Of a stretch of DNA of 64,000 nucleotides, positions 26,841 through 34,645 are shown in pieces. The stretch is from GCA-002708315 sp963676635 (GTDB lineage: Bacteria > Bacteroidota > Bacteroidia > Bacteroidales > F082). The stretch is from positions 682,001 to 746,000 of the forward strand of contig OY781105.1 of the NCBI GenBank assembly GCA_963676635.1, given 5' to 3'. The position numbers and the translations under genes were made by a program. Under the pieces are notes generated by a model. The model had not been told where the DNA came from. It saw nothing but the letters and a program-made list of their open reading frames with translations, and did no database searches. Numbering within the stretch: the first letter of the stretch is position 1; every line of letters starts with the position of its first letter.

Positions 26841-26911
26841 TCGCCCGATGGTAGGTTTTTTAAGGCAATAAATTACTTATGTTTGCAGTACAATTTAAGC
26901 ATTAACCTATT

Positions 26912-27220
26912 ATGACAAACGAACAATACGCAATTATGCAACCAGTACTTTTTTTGTTAATCACAGTATTCACTGCAAGCTCTTTCGTTGCTAAAGTGTT
27001 AACTAACAGCATGAAATCTTCTGTGAGCTCCACAGTTGGTTCTGAGTCTGCTTTGATTGGGCACTATTATCCAGGAGAAGATCCGATGGGATCAGCAATA
27101 ATTCCATCGAACTTACGCAATAAGATTACAAGATGCTTAAGAAAGAGTATTCGCTGTTTATTTACGATGCCTTGCTACCTGAGGGATTATGAGTCCTGTG
27201 GCTTAGACGAGCACACTTAA
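26912..27220 (+). CDS. Small membrane protein candidate, unrecognised
   Basis: A 102-codon ORF from an ATG. Residues 9-30 form one plausible membrane helix (VLFLLITVFTASSFVAKVL); the rest is Ser/Arg/Cys-rich. I do not recognise the family. It follows the 10-bp repeat array and the homology block shared with element A, where no equivalent ORF is present. Codon use is not obviously native, and there is no -7 box or Shine-Dalgarno that I can point to. It could be spurious. Confidence 0.3.
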   Translation: MTNEQYAIMQPVLFLLITVFTASSFVAKVLTNSMKSSVSSTVGSESALIGHYYPGEDPMGSAIIPSNLRNKITRCLRKSIRCLFTMPCYLRDYESCGLDEHT

Positions 27221-27682
27221 CGCTCCTGGATGATTAAATCGTACTTTAAGTCTTGTTTGTATGGATTTGTATAAGAATGGAGGCTGTAGTAGTAGCGGGA
27301 GAAGTTCGCAAATCCACAGGATTTAAAATTGTTCTTTGACGTATTGAAAAAAAGTTTAGCTATGCCTGAAAGCACAGATTAGTGCTGTTTATAGATGCTT
27401 CATACAATCATAAGCAGCATTAATCTATGCAAATTTTGTTTTAATTCAGTTTGTGTTAATTAAATATAAATATTTTTTATATATTTGACATTCGTTAATT
27501 ATTGAAACTAAAAAATCTGGACTTGCTAAAAAACTATAACACACATTCTGTATTTTTTAAAGTAGTTTAATCGCTATTTATTTGTTTCAATATGCAACTG
27601 TAATGCAGGCTGTTATGCTTTGTGAGTGTGACTGAGGGGGCGGAGCTGTGGATGGGTGAATATGTAGTGAGTGTAGATTGCA

Positions 27683-27754
27683 ACTACCCCCAAATATTAT
27701 AAATATAATTCTGCATAATAACTGTTATTATGTTTTTTTGATAGGTGAACGTAG
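27683..27754 (+). repeat. 72-bp direct repeat flanking the defence block, left copy
   Basis: It starts ACTACCCCCAAATATT, runs through the exactly shared core TATAATTCTGCATAATAACTG and ends TTTTGATAGGTGAACGTAG. The right copy is at 39600-39672. Differences are scattered substitutions and one indel. Confidence 0.8.
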
Positions 27755-28032
27755 GGAAGTGCACTACAATGCATATACTACTTATTGTTTAGAACATGGG
27801 ATTGACTTAAGATAGTCAAAGCATGTTAGATCATTAAAGTTCAAAGACAACAACGATCTACACCCATGTAAGGACTTGAGGGATTGAAAGCATGAAAAAC
27901 CCTCTGGATTTTTTGGATCCTTAATTTTATTACATTTGTTACAAATAAAAATTAAATGAAGTATTTTATAACATATTCACTAAATATAATCGGAAGTATT
28001 AAGTTTAATTATTTATTGAAACTATAACGGAA

Positions 28033-28052
28033 ATAACACCAATTGGTGTTAT
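28033..28052. repeat. 20-bp perfect palindrome (ATAACACCAATTGGTGTTAT)
   Basis: A perfect dyad, flanked by a further TAACG (28025) / CGTTA (28058) pair and followed by CCTGCAATG. This resembles the ends of the attC-like sites further right (CGTTAGGTGCAA at 37941). Confidence 0.6.
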
Positions 28053-28354
28053 ACAATCGTTACCTGCAATGCTGAAAAAGAGAAACCGTAGAATTAAACG
28101 AGACTGATTGAAACGAGAAAATAGACATAGAATTGAAAATTTGGTTGACATAAATAATTTTGTTTTTGCCAGCCCGCTTCTGCCCTTCGGGACAGTTAGG
28201 GTAGGCGGCGCACATTTAGGCACATTTGGTATTTGCCATCACGCGAAAAAGCCGACCAAAAAAAACCAAATGAGCCTAAATCTTTTCACCCCACTTCTGC
28301 GATATTCAACTGTAGATTCCATAATTTTGACGACTTAATAACAAGGAAAATATA

Positions 28355-30157
28355 ATGATAGATTTTAAAAAGAAAGCAGATTTAATATGGCAAGTAGCCA
28401 ACTACTTACGTGGCGATTACAAACAATCGGACTACGGAAAAGTAATTTTGCCATTAACTGTTTTGAGACGTTTGGATTGTGTTTTAAAACCAACAAAAGA
28501 AAAAGTCTTAGATTATTTGCCGAGAATAAAAGATAAATCAGATAGTGCAAAAGATTTAATTCTAAACAATATTGCAGGACATAATTTTCACAACCGTAGC
28601 AAATTCGACTTTGATAAATTAAAAGCTGAGCCTGACAAAGTAGCTGCGAACCTGAGAAACTACATAAATGGATTTTCAGCAAGTGCCAGAGAAATTATTG
28701 AATACTTCAATTTTGACGACCAGATTGAAAGAATGGACGACCCAAAATCTGACATTCTTTTTCTTATTGTAAAAGAGTTTGCAAAAATCGACCTTTCCGA
28801 TATGGACAGTATGGAAATGGGTTATGTTTTTGAAGAACTTATCAGGAGATTTTCTGAGCAATCCAACGAAACCGCAGGAGAACACTTTACACCAAGAGAA
28901 GTAATCAAATTAATGGTTAACCTTTTGTTCATTGCCGATAATGAAACCCTTACAAAAGAAGGAATTGTAAAAACTCTCTACGACCCTGCTTGCGGAACAG
29001 GCGGAATGCTTTCTATCGGAGAACAGCATTTAAACAGCTTCAACAAAAAAGCAAAGCTCGAAGTTTTTGGACAGGAAATAAATCCTGAATCTTATGCAAT
29101 ATGTAAATCGGATATGCTTATTAAAGGGCAAAACCCTTCAAACATAAAGTTTGGTAACACATTTACAATTGACGGACTGGAAGATGAAAAATTTGACTAT
29201 ATGCTTTCAAATCCACCATTTGGTGTGGACTGGAAAAAAGCAGCAAAAATAATTAAAGCAGAAAGTGAAAATAAAGGTTTTTCAGGACGATTCGGAGCAG
29301 GTTATCCAAGTATTAATGACGGCTCATTGCTTTTCTTGCAACATATGATATCAAAAATGAAATCAAGTGGAACAAGAATAGGAATAGTTTTTAATGGTTC
29401 TCCTTTATTTTCAGGACAAGCAGGAAGCGGACCAAGCAATATTAGAAAATGGATAATTGAGAATGATTGGCTTGAAGCCATTGTTGCAATGCCTGACCAA
29501 CTTTTTTACAATACGGGAATCGCAACTTATGTTTGGATTGTAAACAATAAAAAAAGTGAAGAAAGAAAAGGCAAAGTTCAGTTAATAAATGCTACAGGAC
29601 AAAAAGATGAAGAATTAGTTGCAAATGGTGAATTGACTAACAATCGATTCTGGGAAAAGCAAATTCCAAGCCTTGGGAACAAGCGTAAAAAGATTACCGA
29701 AAACGGAGACCAAAAAGGAATCGGATTTATAACTAAACTCTACGGTGACTTTGAAGAAAACGAATTTGTAAAAATCTACCCAAATGACTATTTCGCTTAT
29801 TGGCGCATTACGGTTGAAGAACCCCAAAGAGATGAAGATGGAGAAATAATTCGCAATACAAAAGGAGAACCCAAAGCTGATACAAGTTTGCGCGATTATG
29901 AAAATATTCCATTCCTAAAATTGGACGAGAATAAAAACCTTATTCCGCAGACCATTGATGAATATTTCGACCGTGAAGTAAAACCAAATCTACCTGATGC
30001 CTGGATTGACCACAGTAAAACTAAAGTGGGTTATGAAATAAGCTTTACTAAATACTTTTATGAATTTAAACCTTTACGCTCATTACAGGAAATAAAGGAC
30101 GAAATTTTGAAACTGGAAGAAACTACTGTTGAACTTAAAAAAAAGGTCTTTGAATAA
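28355..30157 (+). CDS. hsdM: Type I restriction-modification system, methyltransferase subunit
   Basis: A 600-residue N6-adenine methyltransferase subunit. The N-terminal HsdM helical domain (residues 1-150) is followed by FTPREVIKLMVNLL, the SAM-binding motif DPACGTGGM (Asp about 210) and the catalytic NPPFG (Asn about 286). The protein acts with HsdS to methylate the host recognition site, and with HsdR in the restriction complex. All motifs are intact. It begins the operon: 12 bases separate it from the RloC-like gene. It is longer than the classical EcoKI HsdM because of a C-terminal region with a helical tail (LKKKVFE) likely to contact HsdS. It is unrelated in detail to the hsdM remnant at 16581. 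Confidence 0.95.
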   Translation: MIDFKKKADLIWQVANYLRGDYKQSDYGKVILPLTVLRRLDCVLKPTKEKVLDYLPRIKDKSDSAKDLILNNIAGHNFHNRSKFDFDKLKAEPDKVAANLRNYINGFSASAREIIEYFNFDDQIERMDDPKSDILFLIVKEFAKIDLSDMDSMEMGYVFEELIRRFSEQSNETAGEHFTPREVIKLMVNLLFIADNETLTKEGIVKTLYDPACGTGGMLSIGEQHLNSFNKKAKLEVFGQEINPESYAICKSDMLIKGQNPSNIKFGNTFTIDGLEDEKFDYMLSNPPFGVDWKKAAKIIKAESENKGFSGRFGAGYPSINDGSLLFLQHMISKMKSSGTRIGIVFNGSPLFSGQAGSGPSNIRKWIIENDWLEAIVAMPDQLFYNTGIATYVWIVNNKKSEERKGKVQLINATGQKDEELVANGELTNNRFWEKQIPSLGNKRKKITENGDQKGIGFITKLYGDFEENEFVKIYPNDYFAYWRITVEEPQRDEDGEIIRNTKGEPKADTSLRDYENIPFLKLDENKNLIPQTIDEYFDREVKPNLPDAWIDHSKTKVGYEISFTKYFYEFKPLRSLQEIKDEILKLEETTVELKKKVFE

Positions 30158-30169
30158 AAGAAAAATCAG

Positions 30170-32398
30170 ATGCTTACAAGTCTTAAAATAAATAATGTTG
30201 CCAGTTTTAATGACACCGGTATTCAAATTGAAAAATTGAATAAGATTAATTTCATATATGGAACTAATGGAACTGGTAAATCAACAATTTCCCATCTTTT
30301 CAATGATGCAACAAATGGGAGATATTCAACTTGTAGCAAAGATTGGAAGAATGGAATAGAATTAAGTTCTCTTGTTTACAATCGAAAATTTAGAGAAGAG
30401 AACTTTGGTAAAGGAAAAATCAACGGTGTTTTTACGTTAGGTAAAGCAACAAAAGAAGAAAAGGAAGCGATTGAAGCAAAACAAGTTGAAGCAAAGGAAG
30501 CAAAAGAACAATATATTTCTCAAAAAGAATCATACGACAAAAAAGTAGTAGAACGAGATAAGAAGATTGAAAGCTTTAAGGATGATATTGCTTGGGATAA
30601 GATTTATAAAAAACACGAATCAAATTTTAAAGAAGCATTTAAAGGTTCACAAAAGAAAATTTCATTTAGAGATAAACTTTTATCAGAATTCGATTCAAAT
30701 ACAGCTTCCTTAAAGTCCTTGAGTGAACTAATAGACGAAGCCAAAACAATTTTTGGGAAAAGACCTGAAACAATTTCTGCCATACAAGAAATTGAATTTG
30801 CAAGAAATAACATAATAGAAACTGATAAAGTTTGGGAAACAAAAATAATTGGAAAAACAGATGTTGATATTGCAAACCTTATTCAACGATTAGGAATTAA
30901 TGACTGGGTAAGTGAAGGTAAAAAATATATTCAGGATGAAGATGATACCTGTCCTTTTTGCCAACAAAAAACAATAACACAAGATTTCAAAAAACAACTT
31001 GGTGATTATTTTGATACAACTTTCATAGAATCGACAAGAAAATCTAAAGAACTTAAAGAAGAATACCTTAGACTTTCAGCAAATATTGTAAATACACTTA
31101 ATGCAATTGAAAGTGCAGAAAAAACAAAAAACAACTCAAAACTTGAAATAGAAAAATTTTCTACCAATCTAAAAACGTTGATTAGCCAACTAACTTCAAA
31201 TAAGGAATTGCTTAGCAGCAAAGAGAAAGAACCAAGTCGTAGTATTAGCCTTATTTCAACAAAGGAGCAATTAGAAACACTTCTGAATTTAATACAAGAA
31301 GCCAACAAAAAGATTAAAACGCATAACGATATTGTTGATAATTACAATACCAAGCGTACTGAACTAATTGCTTCAATCTGGAAATATGTTATTGAAGAAC
31401 ACAAAACAGAAATCGAAACATATAGAAATGAATTAAAAGGCATTCAAACCGGTGTCGATAATTTGAAAAAATTATACGAAGCAAAACACGTTGAATGGAA
31501 AAAATTAGATGCAGAAGCAAAAGAGTTGGGCAAAAATCTTACAAGTATTGAGCCTACAATTAATGAAATCAACAATACATTAAAATCTTACGGTTTTTTG
31601 AACTTTGAAATTGTTCCGGCAGATGAAAAGAACTTTTATCAAATAAAGCGTGAAGATGGCACATTGGCTGAATCAACTCTAAGTGAAGGCGAAATAACCT
31701 TTATCACATTTCTTTACTTTTTACAATTAGCAAAAGGAGCATTGGATAAAGAAAAAATATCGGAAGAGAGAATATTAATCATTGATGACCCTGTTTCCAG
31801 TTTAGATAGTAATGTTTTGTTTGTTGTAAGCACATTGATAAAGGATATTATTAAAGACATTAGAGAAGATACAGGAATTGTAAAGCAATTAATTCTATTT
31901 ACCCACAATGTATATTTTCATAAGGAAGTTTCATTTATTGATGGAAGAACTAAAAATTGCAAACATACTTGGTATTGGATTTTAAGAAAACATAACAAAA
32001 TCTCAAGTATTCAATTCTTTGAAAAAAACAATCCTATAAAAACATCATATAGCCTATTATGGGAAGAACTGAAAGAATGGGAAAATAGTTCTTTGCTGTC
32101 AGTTCAAAACATAATGAGAAGGATAATTGAAAACTATTTTAAGATTCTTGGAAAATATGGTGATGATAAATTAATACAGGTTTTTAAAACCAAAGAAGAG
32201 CAGGAAATATGCAGGTCGTTGATTTCGTGGATTAATGATGGTTCACACAGCTTCAATGATGATTTATATATAGAATATCAGGATGATACCATTGAGAAAT
32301 ATATGAATGTTTTTAAAGCCATTTTTGTAGAAACAAAACACGAAGAACATTTTAATATGATGATGGGGATTGATAATACAGAAGGAGACAATGAATAA
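30170..32398 (+). CDS. rloC: RloC/PrrC-like anticodon nuclease candidate (AAA_13 ATPase with zinc hook)
   Basis: A 742-residue SMC/Rad50-like ATPase. Walker A GTNGTGKS is at residues 31-38. Two long coiled coils (about 95-240 and 280-460) surround the zinc-hook motif CPFC at 261-264. The ABC-type signature region is near LSEGE and Walker B LIIDDPVSSLDS near 537-548, followed by FTHN. The C-terminal part has Arg650-x3-Glu654 in IMRRIIENYF and His693 in NDGSHS. This is the arrangement of the catalytic Arg/Glu/His of PrrC and RloC tRNases, which cleave or excise the anticodon wobble base. Known relatives are linked to type I R-M systems and are held silent until restriction fails. Position inside hsdM-hsdS supports this reading. 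Toxic activity is an inference. Confidence 0.78.
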   Translation: MLTSLKINNVASFNDTGIQIEKLNKINFIYGTNGTGKSTISHLFNDATNGRYSTCSKDWKNGIELSSLVYNRKFREENFGKGKINGVFTLGKATKEEKEAIEAKQVEAKEAKEQYISQKESYDKKVVERDKKIESFKDDIAWDKIYKKHESNFKEAFKGSQKKISFRDKLLSEFDSNTASLKSLSELIDEAKTIFGKRPETISAIQEIEFARNNIIETDKVWETKIIGKTDVDIANLIQRLGINDWVSEGKKYIQDEDDTCPFCQQKTITQDFKKQLGDYFDTTFIESTRKSKELKEEYLRLSANIVNTLNAIESAEKTKNNSKLEIEKFSTNLKTLISQLTSNKELLSSKEKEPSRSISLISTKEQLETLLNLIQEANKKIKTHNDIVDNYNTKRTELIASIWKYVIEEHKTEIETYRNELKGIQTGVDNLKKLYEAKHVEWKKLDAEAKELGKNLTSIEPTINEINNTLKSYGFLNFEIVPADEKNFYQIKREDGTLAESTLSEGEITFITFLYFLQLAKGALDKEKISEERILIIDDPVSSLDSNVLFVVSTLIKDIIKDIREDTGIVKQLILFTHNVYFHKEVSFIDGRTKNCKHTWYWILRKHNKISSIQFFEKNNPIKTSYSLLWEELKEWENSSLLSVQNIMRRIIENYFKILGKYGDDKLIQVFKTKEEQEICRSLISWINDGSHSFNDDLYIEYQDDTIEKYMNVFKAIFVETKHEEHFNMMMGIDNTEGDNE

Positions 32399-33662
32399 AT
32401 ACGATAAATACAAAGATAGCGGTATTGACTGGATTGGTGAAATTCCTGAGCATTGGAATTTGCAAAGACTAAAATATCTAACAGATATTACAACTGGAGA
32501 CAAGGATACTGTTAATCGTGATGACAATGGTGAATATCCATTTTTTGTTCGTTCAAAAAAAATTGAAAGAATTTCAACATATTCCTTTGATGGCGAAGCG
32601 ATTCTAACTGCTGGTGATGGGGATATTGGAAAAATATTTCATTACATAAACGGAAAATTTGATTTTCACCAAAGAGTATATAAACTAAGTCACTTTACTA
32701 ATATTAAAGGGAAGTTCCTTTATTATTTTATGCAATCGAAATTTTATTATGAAGTAATAAGGATTTCTGCAAAAGCAACTGTTGATTCTTTACGACTACC
32801 TATGTTGCAAAATTTTCAGACAACTGTTCCAAGTGAAAAAGAACAAAATAATATCATAGCCTATTTAGATAAACAAACAAGCAATATTGACCAGCTTATT
32901 GCTCAAAAAGAACAATTACTCAAATTCTACGAAGAAGAAAAAACAACCATTATAAACCAAGCTGTTACAAAAGGAACTAAACCTGATGCACCCATGAAAG
33001 ATAGTGGTGTTGAATGGATGGGTGAAATCCCAGAAAATTGGAATACAAAAAAATTAAAATACATTATTAGCAATTTAGAATCAGGAGTAAGTGTAAATTC
33101 CAGTGATATTCCGATAGCTGAAGGTGGATTAGGCATATTAAAAACAAGTTGTGTTTATAATTATGTATTTGACCCGAATGAAAACAAAGAAATTTGGACT
33201 TCTGAAATAGATAGAGCAAAAACAAATCCAAGAAAAGGAGAAATAATTATTAGTAGAATGAATACTCCTGAACTTGTTGGAGCAAGTGGCTATGTTGATA
33301 AGGATTACAATAATTTGTTTTTACCTGATAGATTATGGCAAACTGTATTTAATCCGTCAGTAGAAGTTAATTCCAAATGGTTAAGTTATATTTTAAAATC
33401 AATTCAGTTTAGAAATCTCCTTTCTGTAACAGCTACTGGAACAAGTCCAAGTATGAAAAATCTTGCACAAGAAGCTTTTTTAAACATATCAATACCTTGG
33501 ATTAAAAAAGCAGAGCAAGATGAAATAGTTAACTATATAGATTCAGACTTAGAAAGGCTAGATAGCAAAGTTGAAAAAACGAAAAAACTTCTTGAGCTTC
33601 TTAATAAATACAAACAGTCTCTTATTTCGGAAGTAGTAACTGGAAAAGTAAAAGTCATTTAA
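32391..33662 (+). CDS. hsdS: Type I restriction-modification system, specificity subunit
   Basis: The start is at ATG 32391, overlapping the previous stop by 8 bases and preceded by AGAAGGAGACA, one of the few good Shine-Dalgarno sequences here. A TTG 21 bases upstream is less likely. It has 423 residues and two target-recognition domains, each opened by the same phrase (KDSGIDWIGEIPEHWN and KDSGVEWMGEIPENWN). Each is closed by a conserved helical region (IIAYLDKQTSNIDQLIAQKEQLL and IVNYIDSDLERLD), giving the usual pseudo-symmetric HsdS. It sets the bipartite DNA target and binds two HsdM. The recognised sequence cannot be read from this. Confidence 0.94.
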   Translation: MNKYDKYKDSGIDWIGEIPEHWNLQRLKYLTDITTGDKDTVNRDDNGEYPFFVRSKKIERISTYSFDGEAILTAGDGDIGKIFHYINGKFDFHQRVYKLSHFTNIKGKFLYYFMQSKFYYEVIRISAKATVDSLRLPMLQNFQTTVPSEKEQNNIIAYLDKQTSNIDQLIAQKEQLLKFYEEEKTTIINQAVTKGTKPDAPMKDSGVEWMGEIPENWNTKKLKYIISNLESGVSVNSSDIPIAEGGLGILKTSCVYNYVFDPNENKEIWTSEIDRAKTNPRKGEIIISRMNTPELVGASGYVDKDYNNLFLPDRLWQTVFNPSVEVNSKWLSYILKSIQFRNLLSVTATGTSPSMKNLAQEAFLNISIPWIKKAEQDEIVNYIDSDLERLDSKVEKTKKLLELLNKYKQSLISEVVTGKVKVI

Positions 33663-33674
33663 AGAGAAAATAGT

Positions 33675-34643
33675 ATGACACTTTGTGTATCTTGGATAAG
33701 GAAAGTAAATAACAGCGAAGAATTAATTTTTGCAACTGACAGTTGTCTTTCTGGTGGAGAAAGATGGCACTCGGGAGTTAAGCTTTTCGAATTACCCCGT
33801 AAAGATTGTCTGATAAGTTTTGCAGGCGAAACTAATAGAACTTATCCTTTAATTCTAAATTTAATTTCATCAATTAAATTTGATGAGCATTTGTCAAATC
33901 CACATACTGACCTTACAGAAGTATTAGACGATTTAACCAATCTGTTTACAAATTTATGTAACTCAATTACTGATTACGGAACACAAGAGTTTCAAGAAGT
34001 GTTGGGGGATTTTAGTTTCTTATTTGGTGGTTGGTCGTGGAAAGAAAACAGGTTTAAATTGTGGATTTTAAAATACAAATTTGAAACAGAAGCTTTTATC
34101 CACGATGAAATTAGTGAAGAAGAAATGTTCTTTGGTTTTATTGGCGATGAACTTGAAAAAGCAGAAGAAAAACTAACAGAAGAAATCAAAAACAACGGTA
34201 AAATACTTTCTCGCAATTTCGATATGGAACCGTTTAAAGTTCTATTATCAATGATTCGAGACGAAGAATTTACAACCATTGATGGAGCAATTCAAATAGC
34301 AAAAATTCATCCTCCGGGAACAACTGAGTTTTTTGGTGTTTACCATCGTGGTAAACGAACTTTTCTTGGAAAAGATGTAAGTTTTGAGAACAATCCATCT
34401 GTAAAATTCATCGACCCTGAAACGGCTTCCATCACAGGTGATGAGTTACCCGAGAAACTAAATTCAATCGAAGAAGAAATTTATGGTATAAACACAGAGT
34501 TTGTTGAGAAGTGTTATCCAAACGGTGAAATGAAAGAAGATTTAACCACAAGGGAAATCCATCTTTTAAAATCAATTTTTAATGACGTAGCTTATGCTCG
34601 CTTTTTGGAAAGTGAGAAAGCAGAAACAGTAAACGGACAATAG
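33675..34643 (+). CDS. Proteasome-like (Ntn-hydrolase-fold) protein candidate in the hsd operon
   Basis: A 322-residue protein with no standard annotation that I recognise. The N-terminal third resembles HslV/20S beta subunits. It starts Met-Thr (MTLCVSWIR; HslV starts MTTIVSVR), so Met removal would expose Thr1. It then has FATDSCLSGG, with Asp at position 21 of the processed chain where beta subunits have Asp17, and SGVKLFEL with Lys35 where they have Lys33. Next comes LISFAGETNRTYPLILNL, like the FAG turn and first helix, and a later FLFGGWSW strand like the LIVAG region. The C-terminal half is acidic and helical and not like HslV. It is 12 bases after hsdS and 2 before hsdR, so it is translationally coupled. 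Peptidase activity is inference. Confidence 0.55.
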   Translation: MTLCVSWIRKVNNSEELIFATDSCLSGGERWHSGVKLFELPRKDCLISFAGETNRTYPLILNLISSIKFDEHLSNPHTDLTEVLDDLTNLFTNLCNSITDYGTQEFQEVLGDFSFLFGGWSWKENRFKLWILKYKFETEAFIHDEISEEEMFFGFIGDELEKAEEKLTEEIKNNGKILSRNFDMEPFKVLLSMIRDEEFTTIDGAIQIAKIHPPGTTEFFGVYHRGKRTFLGKDVSFENNPSVKFIDPETASITGDELPEKLNSIEEEIYGINTEFVEKCYPNGEMKEDLTTREIHLLKSIFNDVAYARFLESEKAETVNGQ

Positions 34644-34645
34644 TT

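Larger units (their letters stand above)
27221..28354. other. AT-rich spacer left of the defence operon
   Basis: No supportable gene. It contains the left copy of a 72-bp direct repeat (27683-27754) and a 20-bp perfect palindrome (28033-28052). It also has a GC-richer stretch at 28164-28215 (GCCAGCCCGC, a CCCTTCGGG hairpin) that resembles sequence found after hsdR (TTTGCCAGTGC). Confidence 0.5.

Noticed and set aside
26912..28354. Toxin-antitoxin pair upstream of hsdM
   Set aside because: Only one doubtful small ORF; no partner, no recognisable family.
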